Positions 25,240 through 39,100 of a DNA stretch of 64,000 nucleotides are shown here, piece by piece (position 1 is the first letter of the stretch; the number at the start of each line of letters is the position of its first letter). Below the pieces are notes generated by a model that was not told where the DNA came from, searched no databases, and worked only from the letters and a program-made list of their open reading frames with translations. Origin of the DNA: Bombus terrestris (lineage: Eukaryota; Arthropoda; Insecta; Hymenoptera; Apidae); assembly GCF_910591885.1 (NCBI RefSeq), contig NW_025963551.1:868001-932000 (forward strand). The letters run 5' to 3'. The position numbers were made by a program, and so were the translations under genes.

Positions 25240-28200
25240 TTTATCGAATTGCCTACAGACAATAGTTTACAGTATATCAATATTTGTACATAAATAGTAA
25301 TATTTTCACACAGTACAGTGCAACGTGAGGTCCGAAATCGCTGACAAATTGAGGTAATAACAGGAAATATATGCAAGGCAATATAAGGTATATGTATAGC
25401 TTGGAAATTGTAATCGTTGCTCGCTCGCTCCGCTCGCTCGTAAGAATCTAGCCCAACCTCACCACCGATCCGACACGTTCGCAAATTTGAAATTAGTCGC
25501 CTCCTTATCGGATAACGAAAGCAAGAGGGATTGGTTTTAGGTTTGGCTATAGTTATCGGGCGAGCACAGTGAGCGAGGGACGCGTAAGGGTGTGTCACAA
25601 ACCAACGGTTTGTCACATAGGGTCCTTGAAATATTCGCACCAGCCCCAGGAGCCGGAAGTCTTTATCGAATTGCGTACTGACAAAAGTTTACAGTATATC
25701 AATATTTGTACATAAATAGTAATATTTTCACACAGTACAATGCAACGTGAGGTCCGAAATCGCTGACAAATTGAGGTAATAATAGGAAATATATGCAGGA
25801 CAATATAAGATATATGTATAGCTTGGAAATTGTAATCGTTGATCGCTCGCTCCCCTCGCTCGTAAGAATCTAGTCCAACCTCCCAACCGATCCGACACGT
25901 TCGCAAATTTGAAATTAGTCCCCTCCTTATCGAATGGCGAACGTATGAGGTATTGGTTTTAGGTTAGGCTATAGTTATCGGGCGAGCACAGGGAGCGAGG
26001 GTCGCGTAAGGGTGTGTCACAAACCAACGGCTTGTCACATAGGGTCATTGCAATATTCGCACCAGCCCCAGGAGCCGGAAGTCTCTATCGAATTGCCTAC
26101 AGACAAAAGTTTACAGTATATCAATATTTGTACATAAATAGTAATAATTTCACACAGTACAGTGCAACGTGAGGTCCGAAATCGCTGACAAATTGAGGTA
26201 ATGACAGGAAATATATGCAAGGCAATATAAGGTATATGTATAGCTTGGAAATTGTAATCGTTGCTCGCTCGCTCCGCTCGCTCGTAAGAATCTAGTCCAA
26301 CCTCACAACCGATCCGACACGTTCGCAAATTTGAAGTTAGTCCCCTCCTTATCGGATAACGAAAGCAAGAGGGATTGGTTTTAGGTTAGGCTATAGTTAT
26401 CGGGCGAGCACAGGGAGCGAGGGACGCGTAAGGGTGTGTCACAAACCAACGGTTTGTCACATAGGGTCATTGAAATATTCGCACCAGCCCCAGGAGCCGG
26501 AAGTCTTTATCGAATTGCGTACTGACAAAAGTTTACAGTATATCAATATTTGTACATAAATAGTAATATTTTCACACAGTACAATGCAACGAGAGGTCCG
26601 AAATCGCTGACAAATTGAGGTAATAATAGGAAATATAAGCAGGACAATATAAGATATATGTATAGCTTGGAAATTGTAATCGTTGATCGCTCGCTCCCCT
26701 CGCTCGTAAGAATCTAGTGCAACCTCACAACCGATCCGACACGTTCGCAAATTTGAAATTAGTCGCCTCCTTATCGGATAACGAACACAAGAGGGATTGG
26801 TTTTAGGTTAGGCTATAGTTATCGATCGGGCGCAGCGAGCGAGGGACGCATAAAGGTGTGTCACAAATCATCGGATTGGCACAAAGGGACATTGAAATAT
26901 TCGCACCTGCCCGAGGAGTAGGAAGTCTTTATCGAGTTGCCTACTGACAAAAGTTTACAGTTTATCAATAGTTTTACATAAATAGTAATATTTTCACACA
27001 GTACAATGCAACGTGAGGTCCGAAATCGCTGACAAATTGAGGTAATAATAGGAAATATATGCAGGACAATATAAGATATATGTATAGCTTGGAAATTGTA
27101 ATCGTTGATCGCTCGCTCCCCTCGCTCGTAAGAATCTAGTGCAACCTCACAACCGATCCGACACGTTCGCAAATTTGAAATTAGTCGCCTCCTTATCGGA
27201 TAACGAACACAAGAGGGATTGGTTTTAGGTTAGGCTATAGTTATCGATCGGGCGCAGCGAGCGAGGGACACATAAAGGTGTGTCACAAATCATCGGTTTG
27301 GCACATAGGGACATTGAAATATTCGCACCTGCCCGAGGAGTAGGAAGTCTTTATCGAATTGCCTACAGACAATAGTTTACAGTATATCAATATTTGTACA
27401 TAAATAGTAATATTTTCACACAGTACAGTGCAACGTGAGGTCCGAAATCGCTGACAAATTGAGGTAATAACAGGAAATATATGCAAGGCAATATAAGGTA
27501 TATGTATAGCTTGGAAATTGTAATCGTTGCTCGCTCGCTCCGCTCGCTCGTAAGAATCTAGCCCAACCTCACCACCGATCCGACACGTTCGCAAATTTGA
27601 AATTAGTCGCCTCCTTATCGGATAACGAAAGCAAGAGGGATTGGTTTTAGGTTTGGCTATAGTTATCGGGCGAGCACAGTGAGCGAGGGACGCGTAAGGG
27701 TGTGTCACAAACCAACGGTTTGTCACATAGGGTCCTTGAAATATTCGCACCAGCCCCAGGAGCCGGAAGTCTTTATCGAATTGCGTACTGACAAAAGTTT
27801 ACAGTATATCAATATTTGTACATAAATAGTAATATTTTCACACAGTACAATGCAACGTGAGGTCCGAAATCGCTGACAAATTGAGGTAATAATAGGAAAT
27901 ATATGCAGGACAATATAAGATATATGTATAGCTTGGAAATTGTAATCGTTGATCGCTCGCTCCCCTCGCTCGTAAGAATCTAGTCCAACCTCCCAACCGA
28001 TCCGACACGTTCGCAAATTTGAAATTAGTCCCCTCCTTATCGAATGGCGAACGTATGAGGTATTGGTTTTAGGTTAGGCTATAGTTATCGGGCGAGCACA
28101 GGGAGCGAGGGTCGCGTAAGGGTGTGTCACAAACCAACGGCTTGTCACATAGGGTCATTGCAATATTCGCACCAGCCCCAGGAGCCGGAAGTCTCTATCG

Positions 28201-30790
28201 AATTGCCTACAGACAAAAGTTTACAGTATATCAATATTTGTACATAAATAGTAATAATTTCACACAGTACAGTGCAACGTGAGGTCCGAAATCGCTGACA
28301 AATTGAGGTAATGACAGGAAATATATGCAAGGCAATATAAGGTATATGTATAGCTTGGAAATTGTAATCGTTGCTCGCTCGCTCCGCTCGCTCGTAAGAA
28401 TCTAGTCCAACCTCACAACCGATCCGACACGTTCGCAAATTTGAAGTTAGTCCCCTCCTTATCGGATAACGAAAGCAAGAGGGATTGGTTTTAGGTTAGG
28501 CTATAGTTATCGGGCGAGCACAGGGAGCGAGGGACGCGTAAGGGTGTGTCACAAACCAACGGTTTGTCACATAGGGTCATTGAAATATTCGCACCAGCCC
28601 CAGGAGCCGGAAGTCTTTATCGAATTGCGTACTGACAAAAGTTTACAGTATATCATATTTGTACATAAATAGTAATATTTTCACACAGTACAATGCAACG
28701 AGAGGTCCGAAATCGCTGACAAATTGAGGTAATAATAGGAAATATAAGCAGGACAATATAAGATATATGTATAGCTTGGAAATTGTAATCGTTGATCGCT
28801 CGCTCCCCTCGCTCGTAAGAATCTAGTGCAACCTCACAACCGATCCGACACGTTCGCAAATTTGAAATTAGTCGCCTCCTTATCGGATAACGAACACAAG
28901 AGGGATTGGTTTTAGGTTAGGCTATAGTTATCGATCGGGCGCAGCGAGCGAGGGACGCATAAAGGTGTGTCACAAATCATCGGATTGGCACAAAGGGACA
29001 TTAAAATATTCGCACCTGCCCGAGGAGTAGGAAGTCTTTATCGAGTTGCCTACTGACAAAAGTTTACAGTTTATCAATAGTTTTACATAAATAGTAATAT
29101 TTTCACACAGTACAATGCAACGTGAGGTCCGAAATCGCTGACAAATTGAGGTAATAATAGGAAATATATGCAGGACAATATAAGATATATGTATAGCTTG
29201 GAAATTGTAATCGTTGATCGCTCGCTCCCCTCGCTCGTAAGAATCTAGTGCAACCTCACAACCGATCCGACACGTTCGCAAATTTGAAATTAGTCGCCTC
29301 CTTATCGGATAACGAACACAAGAGGGATTGGTTTTAGGTTAGGCTATAGTTATCGATCGGGCGCAGCGAGCGAGGGACACATAAAGGTGTGTCACAAATC
29401 ATCGGTTTGGCACATAGGGACATTGAAATATTCGCACCTGCCCGAGGAGTAGGAAGTCTTTATCGAGTTGCCTACTGACAAAAGTTTACAGTTTATCAAT
29501 AGTTTTACATAAATAGTAATATTTCCACATAGTACAGTTGCAACGTGAGGTCCGAAATCGCTGACAAATTAAGGTAATAACAGGAAATATATGCAAGGCA
29601 ATATAAGGTATATGTATAGCTTGGAAATTGTAATCGTTGCTCGCTCGCTCCGCTCGCTCGTAAGAATCTAGCCCAACCTCACCACCGATCCGACACGTTC
29701 GCAAATTTGAAATTAGTCGCCTCCTTATCGGATAACGAAAGCAAGAGGGATTGGTTTTAGGTTTGGCTATAGTTATCGGGCGAGCACAGGGAGCGAGGGA
29801 CGCGTAAGGGTGTGTCACAAACCAACGATTTGTCACATAGGGTCCTTGAAATATTCGCACCAGCCCCAGGAGCCGGAAGTCTTTATCGAATTGCGTACTG
29901 ACAAAAGTTTACAGTATATCAATATTTGTACATAAATAGTAATATTTTCACACAGTACAATGCAACGTGAGGTCCGAAATCGCTGACAAATTGAGGTAAT
30001 AATAGGAAATATATGCAGGACAATATAAGATATATGTATAGCTTGGAAATTGTAATCGTTGATCGCTCGCTCCCCTCGCACGTAAGAATCTAGTCCAACC
30101 TCCCAACCGATCCGACACGTTCGCAAATTTGAAATTAGTCCCCTCCTTATCGAATGGCGAACGTATGAGGTATTGGTTTTAGATTAGGCTATAGTTATCG
30201 GGCGAGCACAGGGAGCGAGGGTCGCGTAAGGGTGTGTCACAAACCAACGGCTTGTCACATAGGGTCATTGCAATATTCGCACCAGCCCCAGGAGCCGGAA
30301 GTCTCTATCGAATTGCCTACAGACAAAAGTTTACAGTATATCAATATTTGTACATAAATAGTAATAATTTCACACAGTACAGTGCAACGTGAGGTCCGAA
30401 ATCGCTGACAAATTGAGGTAATGACAGGAAATATATGCAAGGCAATATAAGGTATATGTATAGCTTGGAAATTGTAATCGTTGCTCGCTCGCTCCGCTCG
30501 CTCGTAAGAATCTAGTCCAACCTCACAACCGATCCGACACGTTCGCAAATTTGAAGTTAGTCCCCTCCTTATCGGATAACGAAAGCAAGAGGGATTGGTT
30601 TTAGGTTAGGCTATAGTTATCGGGCGAGCACAGGGAGCGAGGGACGCGTAAGAGTGTGTCACAAACCAACGGTTTGTCACATAGGGTCATTGAAATATTC
30701 GCACCAGCCCCAGGAGCCGGAAGTCTTTATCGAATTGCGTACTGACAAAAGTTTACAGTATATCAATATTTGTACATAAATAGTAATATT
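25240..30790. repeat. Second 5-mer HOR, 2110 bp: two full copies and a part
   Basis: Copies run at 25240-27349 and 27350-29459, with a third resuming at about 29590 and ending at about 30790. The order of anchors is 25613, 26035, 26457, 26879, 27301, then 27723, 28145, 28567, 28988, 29410, then 29833, 30255, 30677. Shared markers are CAGACAATAG, GGTTTGGCTATAG, AACGGCTTGTCAC, CAACGAGAGG (about 26589 and 28698) and ATATAAGCAGG. Monomers 26879 and 27301 are B-front/A-rear hybrids that lost the extra T, which explains the 2110-bp rather than 2111-bp period. Confidence 0.9.
28567..28987. repeat. The only 421-bp monomer (1-bp deletion)
   Basis: At about 28655 the sequence reads TATATCATATTTG where its copy at 26457 reads TATATCAATATTTG. 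One A is missing. This is the only net deletion seen among the 150 complete monomers, and it is absent from the sister copies at 26457 and 31943, so it arose after the last duplication. Confidence 0.9.
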
Positions 30791-33209
30791 TTCACACAGT
30801 ACAGTGCAACGTGAGGTCCGAAATCGCTGACAAATTGAGGTAATAACAGGAAATATATGCAAGGCAATATAAGGTATATGTATAGCTTGGAAATTGTAAT
30901 CGTTGCTCGCTCGCTCCGCTCGCTCGTAAGAATCTAGCCCAACCTCACCACCGATCCGACACGTTCGCAAATTTGAAATTAGTCGCCTCCTTATCGGATA
31001 ACGAAAGCAAGAGGGATTGGTTTTAGGTTTGGCTATAGTTATCGGGTGAGCACAGGGAGCGAGGGACGCGTAAGGGTGTGTCACAAACCAACGGTTTGTC
31101 ACATAGGGTCCTTGAAATATTCGCACCAGCCCCAGGAGCCGGAAGTCTTTATCGAATTGCGTACTGACAAAAGTTTACAGTATATCAATATTTGTACATA
31201 AATAGTAATATTTTCACACAGTACAATGCAACGTGAGGTCCGAAATCGCTGACAAATTGAGGTAATAATAGGAAATATATGCAGGACAATATAAGATATA
31301 TGTATAGCTTGGAAATTGTAATCGTTGATCTCTCGCTCCCCTCGCTCGTAAGAATCTAGTCCAACCTCCCAACCGATCCGACACGTTCGCAAATTTGAAA
31401 TTAGTCCCCTCCTTATCGAATGGCGAACGTATGAGGTATTGGTTTTAGGTTAGGCTATAGTTATCGGGCGAGCACAGGGAGCGAGGGTCGCGTAAGGGTG
31501 TGTCACAAACCAACGGCTTGTCACATAGGGTCATTGCAATATTCGCACCAGCCCCAGGAGCCGGAAGTCTCTATCGAATTGCCTACAGACAAAAGTTTAC
31601 AGTATATCAATATTTGTACATAAATAGTAATAATTTCACACAGTACAGTGCAACGTGAGGTCCGAAATCGCTGACAAATTGAGGTAATGACAGGAAATAT
31701 ATGCAAGGCAATATAAGGTATATGTATAGCTTGGAAATTGTAATCGTTGCTCGCTCGCTCCGCTCGCTTGTAAGAATCTAGTCCAACCTCACAACCGATC
31801 CGACACGTTCGCAAATTTGAAGTTAGTCCCCTCCTTATCGGATAACGAAAGCAAGAGGGATTGGTTTTAGGTTAGGCTATAGTTATCGGGCGAGCACAGG
31901 GAGCGAGGGACGCGTAAGGGTGTGTCACAAACCAACGGTTTGTCACATAGGGTCATTGAAATATTCGCACCAGCCCCAGGAGCCGGAAGTCTTTATCGAA
32001 TTGCGTACTGACAAAAGTTTACAGTATATCAATATTTGTACATAAATAGTAATATTTTCACACAGTACAATGCAACGTGAGGTCCGAAATCGCTGACAAA
32101 TTGAGGTAATAATAGGAAATATAAGCAGGACAATATAAGATATATGTATAGCTTGGAAATTGTAATCGTTGATCGCTCGCTCCCCTCGCTCGTAAGAATC
32201 TAGTGCAACCTCACAACCGATCCGACACGTTCGCAAATTTGAAATTAGTCGCCTCCTTATCGGACAACGAACACAAGAGGGATTGGTTTTAGGTTAGGCT
32301 ATAGTTATCGATCGGGCGCAGCGAGCGAGGGACGCATAAAGGTGTGTCACAAATCATCGGATTGGCACAAAGGGACATTGAAATATTCGCACCTGCCCGA
32401 GGAGTAGGAAGTCTTTATCGAGTTGCCTACTGACAAAAGTTTACAGTTTATCAATAGTTTTACATAAATAGTAATATTTTCACACAGTACAATGCAACGT
32501 GAGGTCCGAAATCGCTGACAAATTGAGGTAATAATAGGAAATATATGCAGGACAATATAAGATATATGTATAGCTTGGAAATTGTAATCGTTGATCGCTC
32601 GCTCCCCTCGCTCGCAAGAATCTAGTGCAACCTCACAACCGATCCGACACGTTCGCAAATTTGAAATTAGTCGCCTCCTTATCGGATAACGAACACAAGA
32701 GGGATTGGTTTTAGGTTAGGCTATAGTTATCGATCGGGCGCAGCGAGCGAGGGACGCATAAAGGTGTGTCACAAATCATCGGTTTGGCACATAGGGACAT
32801 TGAAATATTCGCACCTGCCCGAGGAGTAGGAAGTCTTTATCGAGTTGCCTACTGACAAAAGTTTACAGTTTATCAATAGTTTTACATAAATAGTAATATT
32901 TCCACATAGTACAGTTGCAACGTGAGGTCCGAAATCGCTGACAAATTAAGGTAATAACAGGAAATATATGCACGGCACCATAAGGTATATGTATAGCTTG
33001 GAAATTGTAATCGTTGCTCGCTCGCTCCGCTCGATCGTAAGAATCTAGTCCAACCTCACAACCGATCCGACACGTTCGCAAATTTGAAATTAGACGCCTC
33101 CTTATCGGATAACGAACACAAGAGGGATTGGTTTTAGGTTAGGCTATAGTTATCGATCGGGCGCAGCGAGCGAGGGACGCATAAAGGTGTGTCACAAACC
33201 AACGGTTTG
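30791..33209. repeat. 3-monomer step and another 5-mer copy
   Basis: From about 30840, monomers match the sequence 1266 bp upstream (31099 to 29833, 31521 to 30255). From 31943 on they match units 3376 bp upstream (31943 to 28567, 32365 to 28988, 32787 B-type). One 5-mer copy was thus cut to three monomers, with 30677 the hybrid at the cut. Monomer 32365 has GGATTGGCACAAAGG, as in 26879 and 28988. Confidence 0.82.
32787..33209. repeat. Class B reference monomer (423 bp, extra T)
   Basis: Class B diagnostics: AATCATCGGTTTGGCAC in place of ACCAACGGTTTGTCAC, CTGCCCGAGGAGTAGG, CGAGTTGCCTACTGAC, CAGTTTATCAATAGTTTTAC, TTTCCACATAGTACAGTTGC, AATTAAGG and GCACGGCACCATAAGG. The double T in CAGTTGC makes this class 423 bp long. 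The G-rich arm before it reads CGATCGGGCGCAGCGAGCG or CGATCGAGCGCAGCGAGCG. The inverted repeat at the front is degraded in this class. Confidence 0.9.
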
Positions 33210-36165
33210 TCACATAGGGTCATTGAAATATTCCCACCAGCCCCAGGAGCCGGAAGTCTTTATCGAATTGCCTACAGACAATAGTCTACAGTATATCAAT
33301 ATTTGTACATAAATAGTAATATTTTCACACAGTACAGTGCAACGTGAGGTCCGAAATCGCTGACAAATTGAGGTAATAACAGGAAACATATGCAAGGCAA
33401 TATAAGGTATATGTATAGCTTGGAAATTGTAATCGTTGCTCGCTCGCTCCGCTCGCTCGTAAGAATCTAGCCCAACCTCACCACCGATCCGACACGTTCG
33501 CAAATTTGAAATTAGTCGCCTCCTTATCGGATAACGAAAGCAAGAGGGATTGGTTTTAGGTTTGGCTATAGTTATCGGGCGAGCACAGGGAGCGAGGGAC
33601 GCGTAAGGGTGTGTCACAAACCAACGGTTTGTCACATAGAGTCCTTGAAATATTCGCACCAGCCCCAGGAGCCGGAAGTCTTTATCGAATTGCGTACTGA
33701 CAAAAGTTTACAGTATATCAATATTTGTACATAAATAGTAATATTTTCACACAGTACAATGCAACGTGAGGTCCGGAATCGCTGACAAATTGAGGTAATA
33801 ACAGGAAATATATGCAGGACAATATAAGATATATGTATAGCTTGGAAATTGTAATCGTTGCTCGCTCGCTCCCCTCGCTCGTAAGAATCTAGTGCAACCT
33901 CACAACCGATTCGACACGTTCGCAAATTTGAAATTAGTCGCCTCCTTATCGGATAACGAAAGCAAGAGGGATTGGTTTTAGGTTAGGCTGTAGTTATCGG
34001 GCGAGCGCTGCGAGCGAGGGTCGCGTAAGGGTGAGTCACAAATCATCGGTTTGGCACATAGGGGCATTGAAATATTCGCACCTGCCCGAGGAGTAGGAAG
34101 TCTTTATCGAGTTGCCTACTGACAAAAGTTTACAGTTTATCAATAGTTTTACATACATAGTAATATTTCCACATAATACAGTTGCAACGTGAAGTCCGAA
34201 ATCGCTGACAAATTAAGGTAATAACAGGAAATACATGCACGGCACCAAAAGGTATATGTATAGCTTGGAAATTGTAATCGTTGCTCGCTCGCTCCGCTCG
34301 CTCGCAAGAATCTAGTCCAACCTCACAACCGATCCGACACGTTCGCAAATTGGAAATTAGTCGCCTCCTTATCGGATAACGAACGCAAGAGGGATTGGTT
34401 TTAGGGTAGGCTATAGTTATCGGGCGAGCGCAGCGAGCGAGGGTCGCGTAAGGGTGTGTCACAAACCAACGGTTTGTCACATAGGGTCATTGCAATATTC
34501 GCACCAGCCCCAGGAGCCGGAAGTCTCTATCGAATTGCCTACAGACAAAAGTTTACTGTATATCAATATTTGTACATAAATAGTAATAATTTCACACAGT
34601 ACAGTGCAACGTGAGGTCCGAAATCGCTGACAAATTGAGGTAATGACAGGAAATATATGCAAGGCAATATAAGGTATATGTATAGCTTGGAAATTGTAAT
34701 CGTTGCTCGCTCGCTCCGCTCGCTCGTAAGAATCTAGTCCAACCTCACAACCGATCCGACACGTTCGCAAATTTGAAATTAGTCCCCTCCTTATCGGATA
34801 ACGAAAGCAAGAGGGATTGGTTTTAGGTTAGGCTATAGTTATCGGGCGAGCACAGGGAGCGAGGGACGCGTAAGGGTGTGTCACAAACCAACGGTTTGTC
34901 ACATACGGTCATTGAAATATTCGCACCAGCCCCAGGAGCCGGAAGTCTTTATCGAATTGCGTACTGACAAAAGTTTACAGTATATCAATATTTGTACATA
35001 AACAGTAATATTTTCACACAGTACAATGCAACGTGAGGTCCGGAATCGCTGACTAATTGAGGTAATAATAGGAAATATATGCAGGACAATATAAGATATA
35101 TGTATAGCTTGGAAATTGTAATCGTTGCTCGCTCGCTCCCCTCGCTCGTAAGAATCTAGTGCAACCTCACAACCGATTCGACACGTTCGCAAATTTGAAA
35201 TTAGTCGCCTCCTTATCGGATAACGAACACAAGAGGGATTGGTTTTAGGTTAGGCTATAGTTATCGATCGAGCGCAGCGAGCGAGGGACGTATAAAGGTG
35301 TGTCACAAATCATCGGCTTGGCACATAGGGACATTGAAATATTCGCACCTGCCCGAGGAGTAGGAAGTCTTTATCGAGTTGCCTACTGACAAAAGTTTAC
35401 AGTTTATCAATAGTTTTACATAAATAGTGATATTTCCACATAGTACAGTTGCAACGTGAGGTCCGAAATCGCTGACAAATTAAGGTAATAACAGGAAATA
35501 TATGCACGGCACCATAAGGTATATGTATAGCTTGGAAATTGTTATCGTTGCTCGCTCGCTCCGCTCGCTCGTAAGAATCTAGTCCAACCTCACAACCGAT
35601 CCGACACGTTCGCAAATTTGAAATTAGTCGCCTCCTTATCGGATATCGAACGCAAGAGGGATTGGTTTGAGGTTAGGCTATAGTTATCGAGCGAGCGCAG
35701 CGAGCGAGGGACGCATAAAGGTGTGTCACGAACCAACGGTTTGTCACATAGGGACATTGAAATATTCGCACCAGCCCGAGGAGTTGGAAGTCTTTATCGC
35801 GTTGCCTACTGACAAAAGTTTACAGTTTATCAATAGTTTTACATAAATAGTAATATTTCCACATAGTACGGTGCAACGTAAGGTCCGAAATCGCTGACAA
35901 ATTGAGGTAATAACAGGAAATATATGCAAGGCAATATAAGGTATATGTATAGCTTGGAAATTGTAATCGTTGCTCGCTCGCTCCGCTCGCTCGTAAGAAT
36001 CTAGTCCAACCTCACAACCGATCCGACACGTTCGCAAATTTGAAGTTAGTCCCCTCCTTATCGGATAACGAAAGCAAGAGGGATTGGTTTTAGGTTAGGC
36101 TATAGTTATCGGGCGAGCACAGGGAGCGAGGGACGCGTAAGGGTGTGTCACAAACCAACGGTTTG
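33210..36165. repeat. Mixed monomers, no clear local HOR
   Basis: Anchors 33210, 33632, 34054, 34477, 34899, 35321 and 35744. Monomer 33210 carries CAGACAATAG like 25191. Monomer 34054 is preceded by an unusual G-rich arm, GCGAGCGCTGCGAGCG. The pair 34899/35321 (GACTAATTG, then CATCGGCTTGGCAC) recurs at 56011/56433, 58124/58546, 61504/61926 and 63193/63615. 35744 resembles 20545. Confidence 0.8.
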
Positions 36166-39100
36166 TCACATAGGGTCATTGAAATATTCGCACCAGCCCC
36201 AGGAGCCGGAAGTCTTTATCGAATTGCGTTCTGACAAAAGTTTACAGTATATCAATATTTGTACATAAATAGTAATATTTTCACATAGTACAGTTGCAAC
36301 GTGAGGTCCGAAATCGCTGACAAATTAAGGTAATAACAGGAAATACATGCACGGCACCAAAAGGTATATGTATAGCTTGGAAATTGTAATCGTTGCTCGC
36401 TCGCTCCGCTCGCTCGTAAGAATCTAGTCCAACCTCACAACCGATCCGACACGTTCGCAAATTGGAAATTAGTCGCCTCCTTATCGGATAACGAACGCAA
36501 GAGGGATTGGTTTTAGGTTAGGCTATAGTTATCGGGCGAGCACAGGGAGCGAGGGTCGCGTAAAGGTGTGTCACAAACCAACGGTTTGTCACATAGGGTC
36601 ATTGAAATATTCGCACCAGCCCCAGGAGCCGGAAGTCTTTATCGAATTGCGTACTGACAAAAGTTTACAGTATATCAATATTTGTACATAAATAGTAATA
36701 TTTCCACATAGTACGGTGCAACGTAAGGTCCGAAATCGCTGACAAATTGAGGTAACAACAGGAAATATATGCAAGGCAATATAAGGTATATGTATAGCTT
36801 GGAAATTGTAATCGTTGATCGCTCGCTCCCCTCGCTCGTAAGAATCCAGTGCAACCTCACAACCGATTCGACACGTTCGCAAATTTGAAATTAGTCGCCT
36901 CCTTATCGGATAACGAACACAAGAGGGATTGGTTTTAGGTTAGGCTATAGTTATCGATCGAGCGCAGCGAGCGAGGGACGCATAAAGGTGAGTCACAAAT
37001 CATCGGTTTGGCACATAGGGACATTGAAATATTCGCACCTGCCCGAGTAGTAGGAAGTCTTTATCGAGTTGCCTACTAACAAAAGTTTACAGTTTATCAA
37101 TAGTTTTACATAAATAGTAATATTTCCACATAGTACAGTTGCAACGTGAAGTCCGAAATCGCTGACAAATTAAGGTAATAACAGGAAATATATGAACGGC
37201 ACCATAAGGTATATGTATAGCTTGGAAATTGTTATCGTTGCTCACTCGCTCCGCTCGCTCGTAAGAATCTAGTCCAACCTCACAACCGATCCGACACGTT
37301 CGCAAATTTGAAATTAGTCGCCTCCTTATCGGATATCGAACGCAAGAGGGATTGGTTTTAGGTTAGGCTATAGTTATCGAGCGTGCGCAGCGAGCGAGGG
37401 ACGCATAAAGGTGTGTCACGAACCAACGGTTTGTCACATAGGGACATTGAAATATTCGCACCAGCCCGAGGAGTCGGAAGTCTTTATCGCGTTGCCTACT
37501 GACAAAAGGTTACAGTTTATCAATAGTTTTACATAAATAGTAATATTTCCACATAGTACGGTGCAACGTAAGGTCCGAAATCGCTGACAAATTGAGGTAA
37601 TAACAGGAAATATATGCAAGGCAATATAAGGTATATGTATAGCTTGGAAATTGTAATCGTTGCTCGCTCGCTCCGCTCGCTCGTAAGAATCTAGTGCAAC
37701 CTCACAACCGATCCGACACGTTCGCAAATTTGAAATTAGTCGCCTCCTTATCGAATGGCGAACGTATGAGGTATTCGTTTTAGGTTAGGCTATAGTTTTC
37801 AAGCGAGCGCAGCGAGCGAGGGTCGCGTAAAGGTGTGTCACAAACCAACGGTTTGGCACTTAGGGACATTGAAATATTCGCACCAGCCCGAGGAGTCGGA
37901 AGCCTTTATCGCGTTGCCTACTGACAAAAGTTTACAGTTTATCAATAGTTTTACATAAATAGTAATATTTCCACATAGTACGGTGCAACGTAAGGTCCGA
38001 AATCGCTGACAAATTGAGGTAATAACAGGAAATATATGCAAGGCAATATAAGGTATATGTATAGCTTGGAAATTGTAATCGTTGCTCGCTCGCTCCGCTC
38101 GCTCGTAAGAATCTAGTCCAACCTCACAACCGATCCGACACGTTCGCAAATTTGAAGTTAGTCCCCTCCTTATCGGATAACGAAAGCAAGAGGGATTGGT
38201 TTTAGGTTAGGCTATAGTTATCGGGCGAGCACAGGGAGCGAGGGACGCGTAAGGGTGTGTCACAAACCAACGGTTTGTCACATAGGGTCATTGAAATATT
38301 CGCACCAGCCCCAGGAGCCGGAAGTCTTTATCGAATTGCGTTCTGACAAAAGTTTACAGTATATCAATATTTGTACATAAATAGTAATATTTTCACATAG
38401 TACAGTTGCAACGTGAGGTCCGAAATCGCTGACAAATTAAGGTAATAACAGGAAATACATGCACGGCACCAAAAGGTATATGTATAGCTTGGAAATTGTA
38501 ATCGTTGCTCGCTCGCTCCGCTCGCTCGTAAGAATCTAGTCCAACCTCACAACCGATCCGACACGTTCGCAAATTGGAAATTAGTCGCCTCCTTATCGGA
38601 TAACGAACGCAAGAGGGATTGGTTTTAGGTTAGGCTATAGTTATCGGGCGAGCACAGGGAGCGAGGGTCGCGTAAGGGTGTGTCACAAACCAACGGTTTG
38701 TCACATAGGGTCATTGAAATATTCGCACCAGCCCCAGGAGCCGGAAGTCTCTATCGAATTGCCTACAGACAAAAGTTTACAGTATATCAATATTTGTACA
38801 TAAATAGTAATAATTTCACACAGTACAGTGCAACGTGAGGTCCGAAATCGCTGACAAATTGAGGTAATGACAGGAAATATATGCAAGGCAATATAAGGTA
38901 TATGTATAGCTTGGAAATTGTAATCGTTGCTCGGTCGCTCCGCTCGCTCGTAAGAATCTAGTCCAACCTCACAACCGATCCGACACGTTCGCAAATTTGA
39001 AGTTAGTCCCCTCCTTATCGGATAACGAAAGCAAGATGGATTGGTTTTAGGTTAGGCTATAGTTATCGGGCGAGCACAGGGAGCGAGGGACGCGTAAGGG

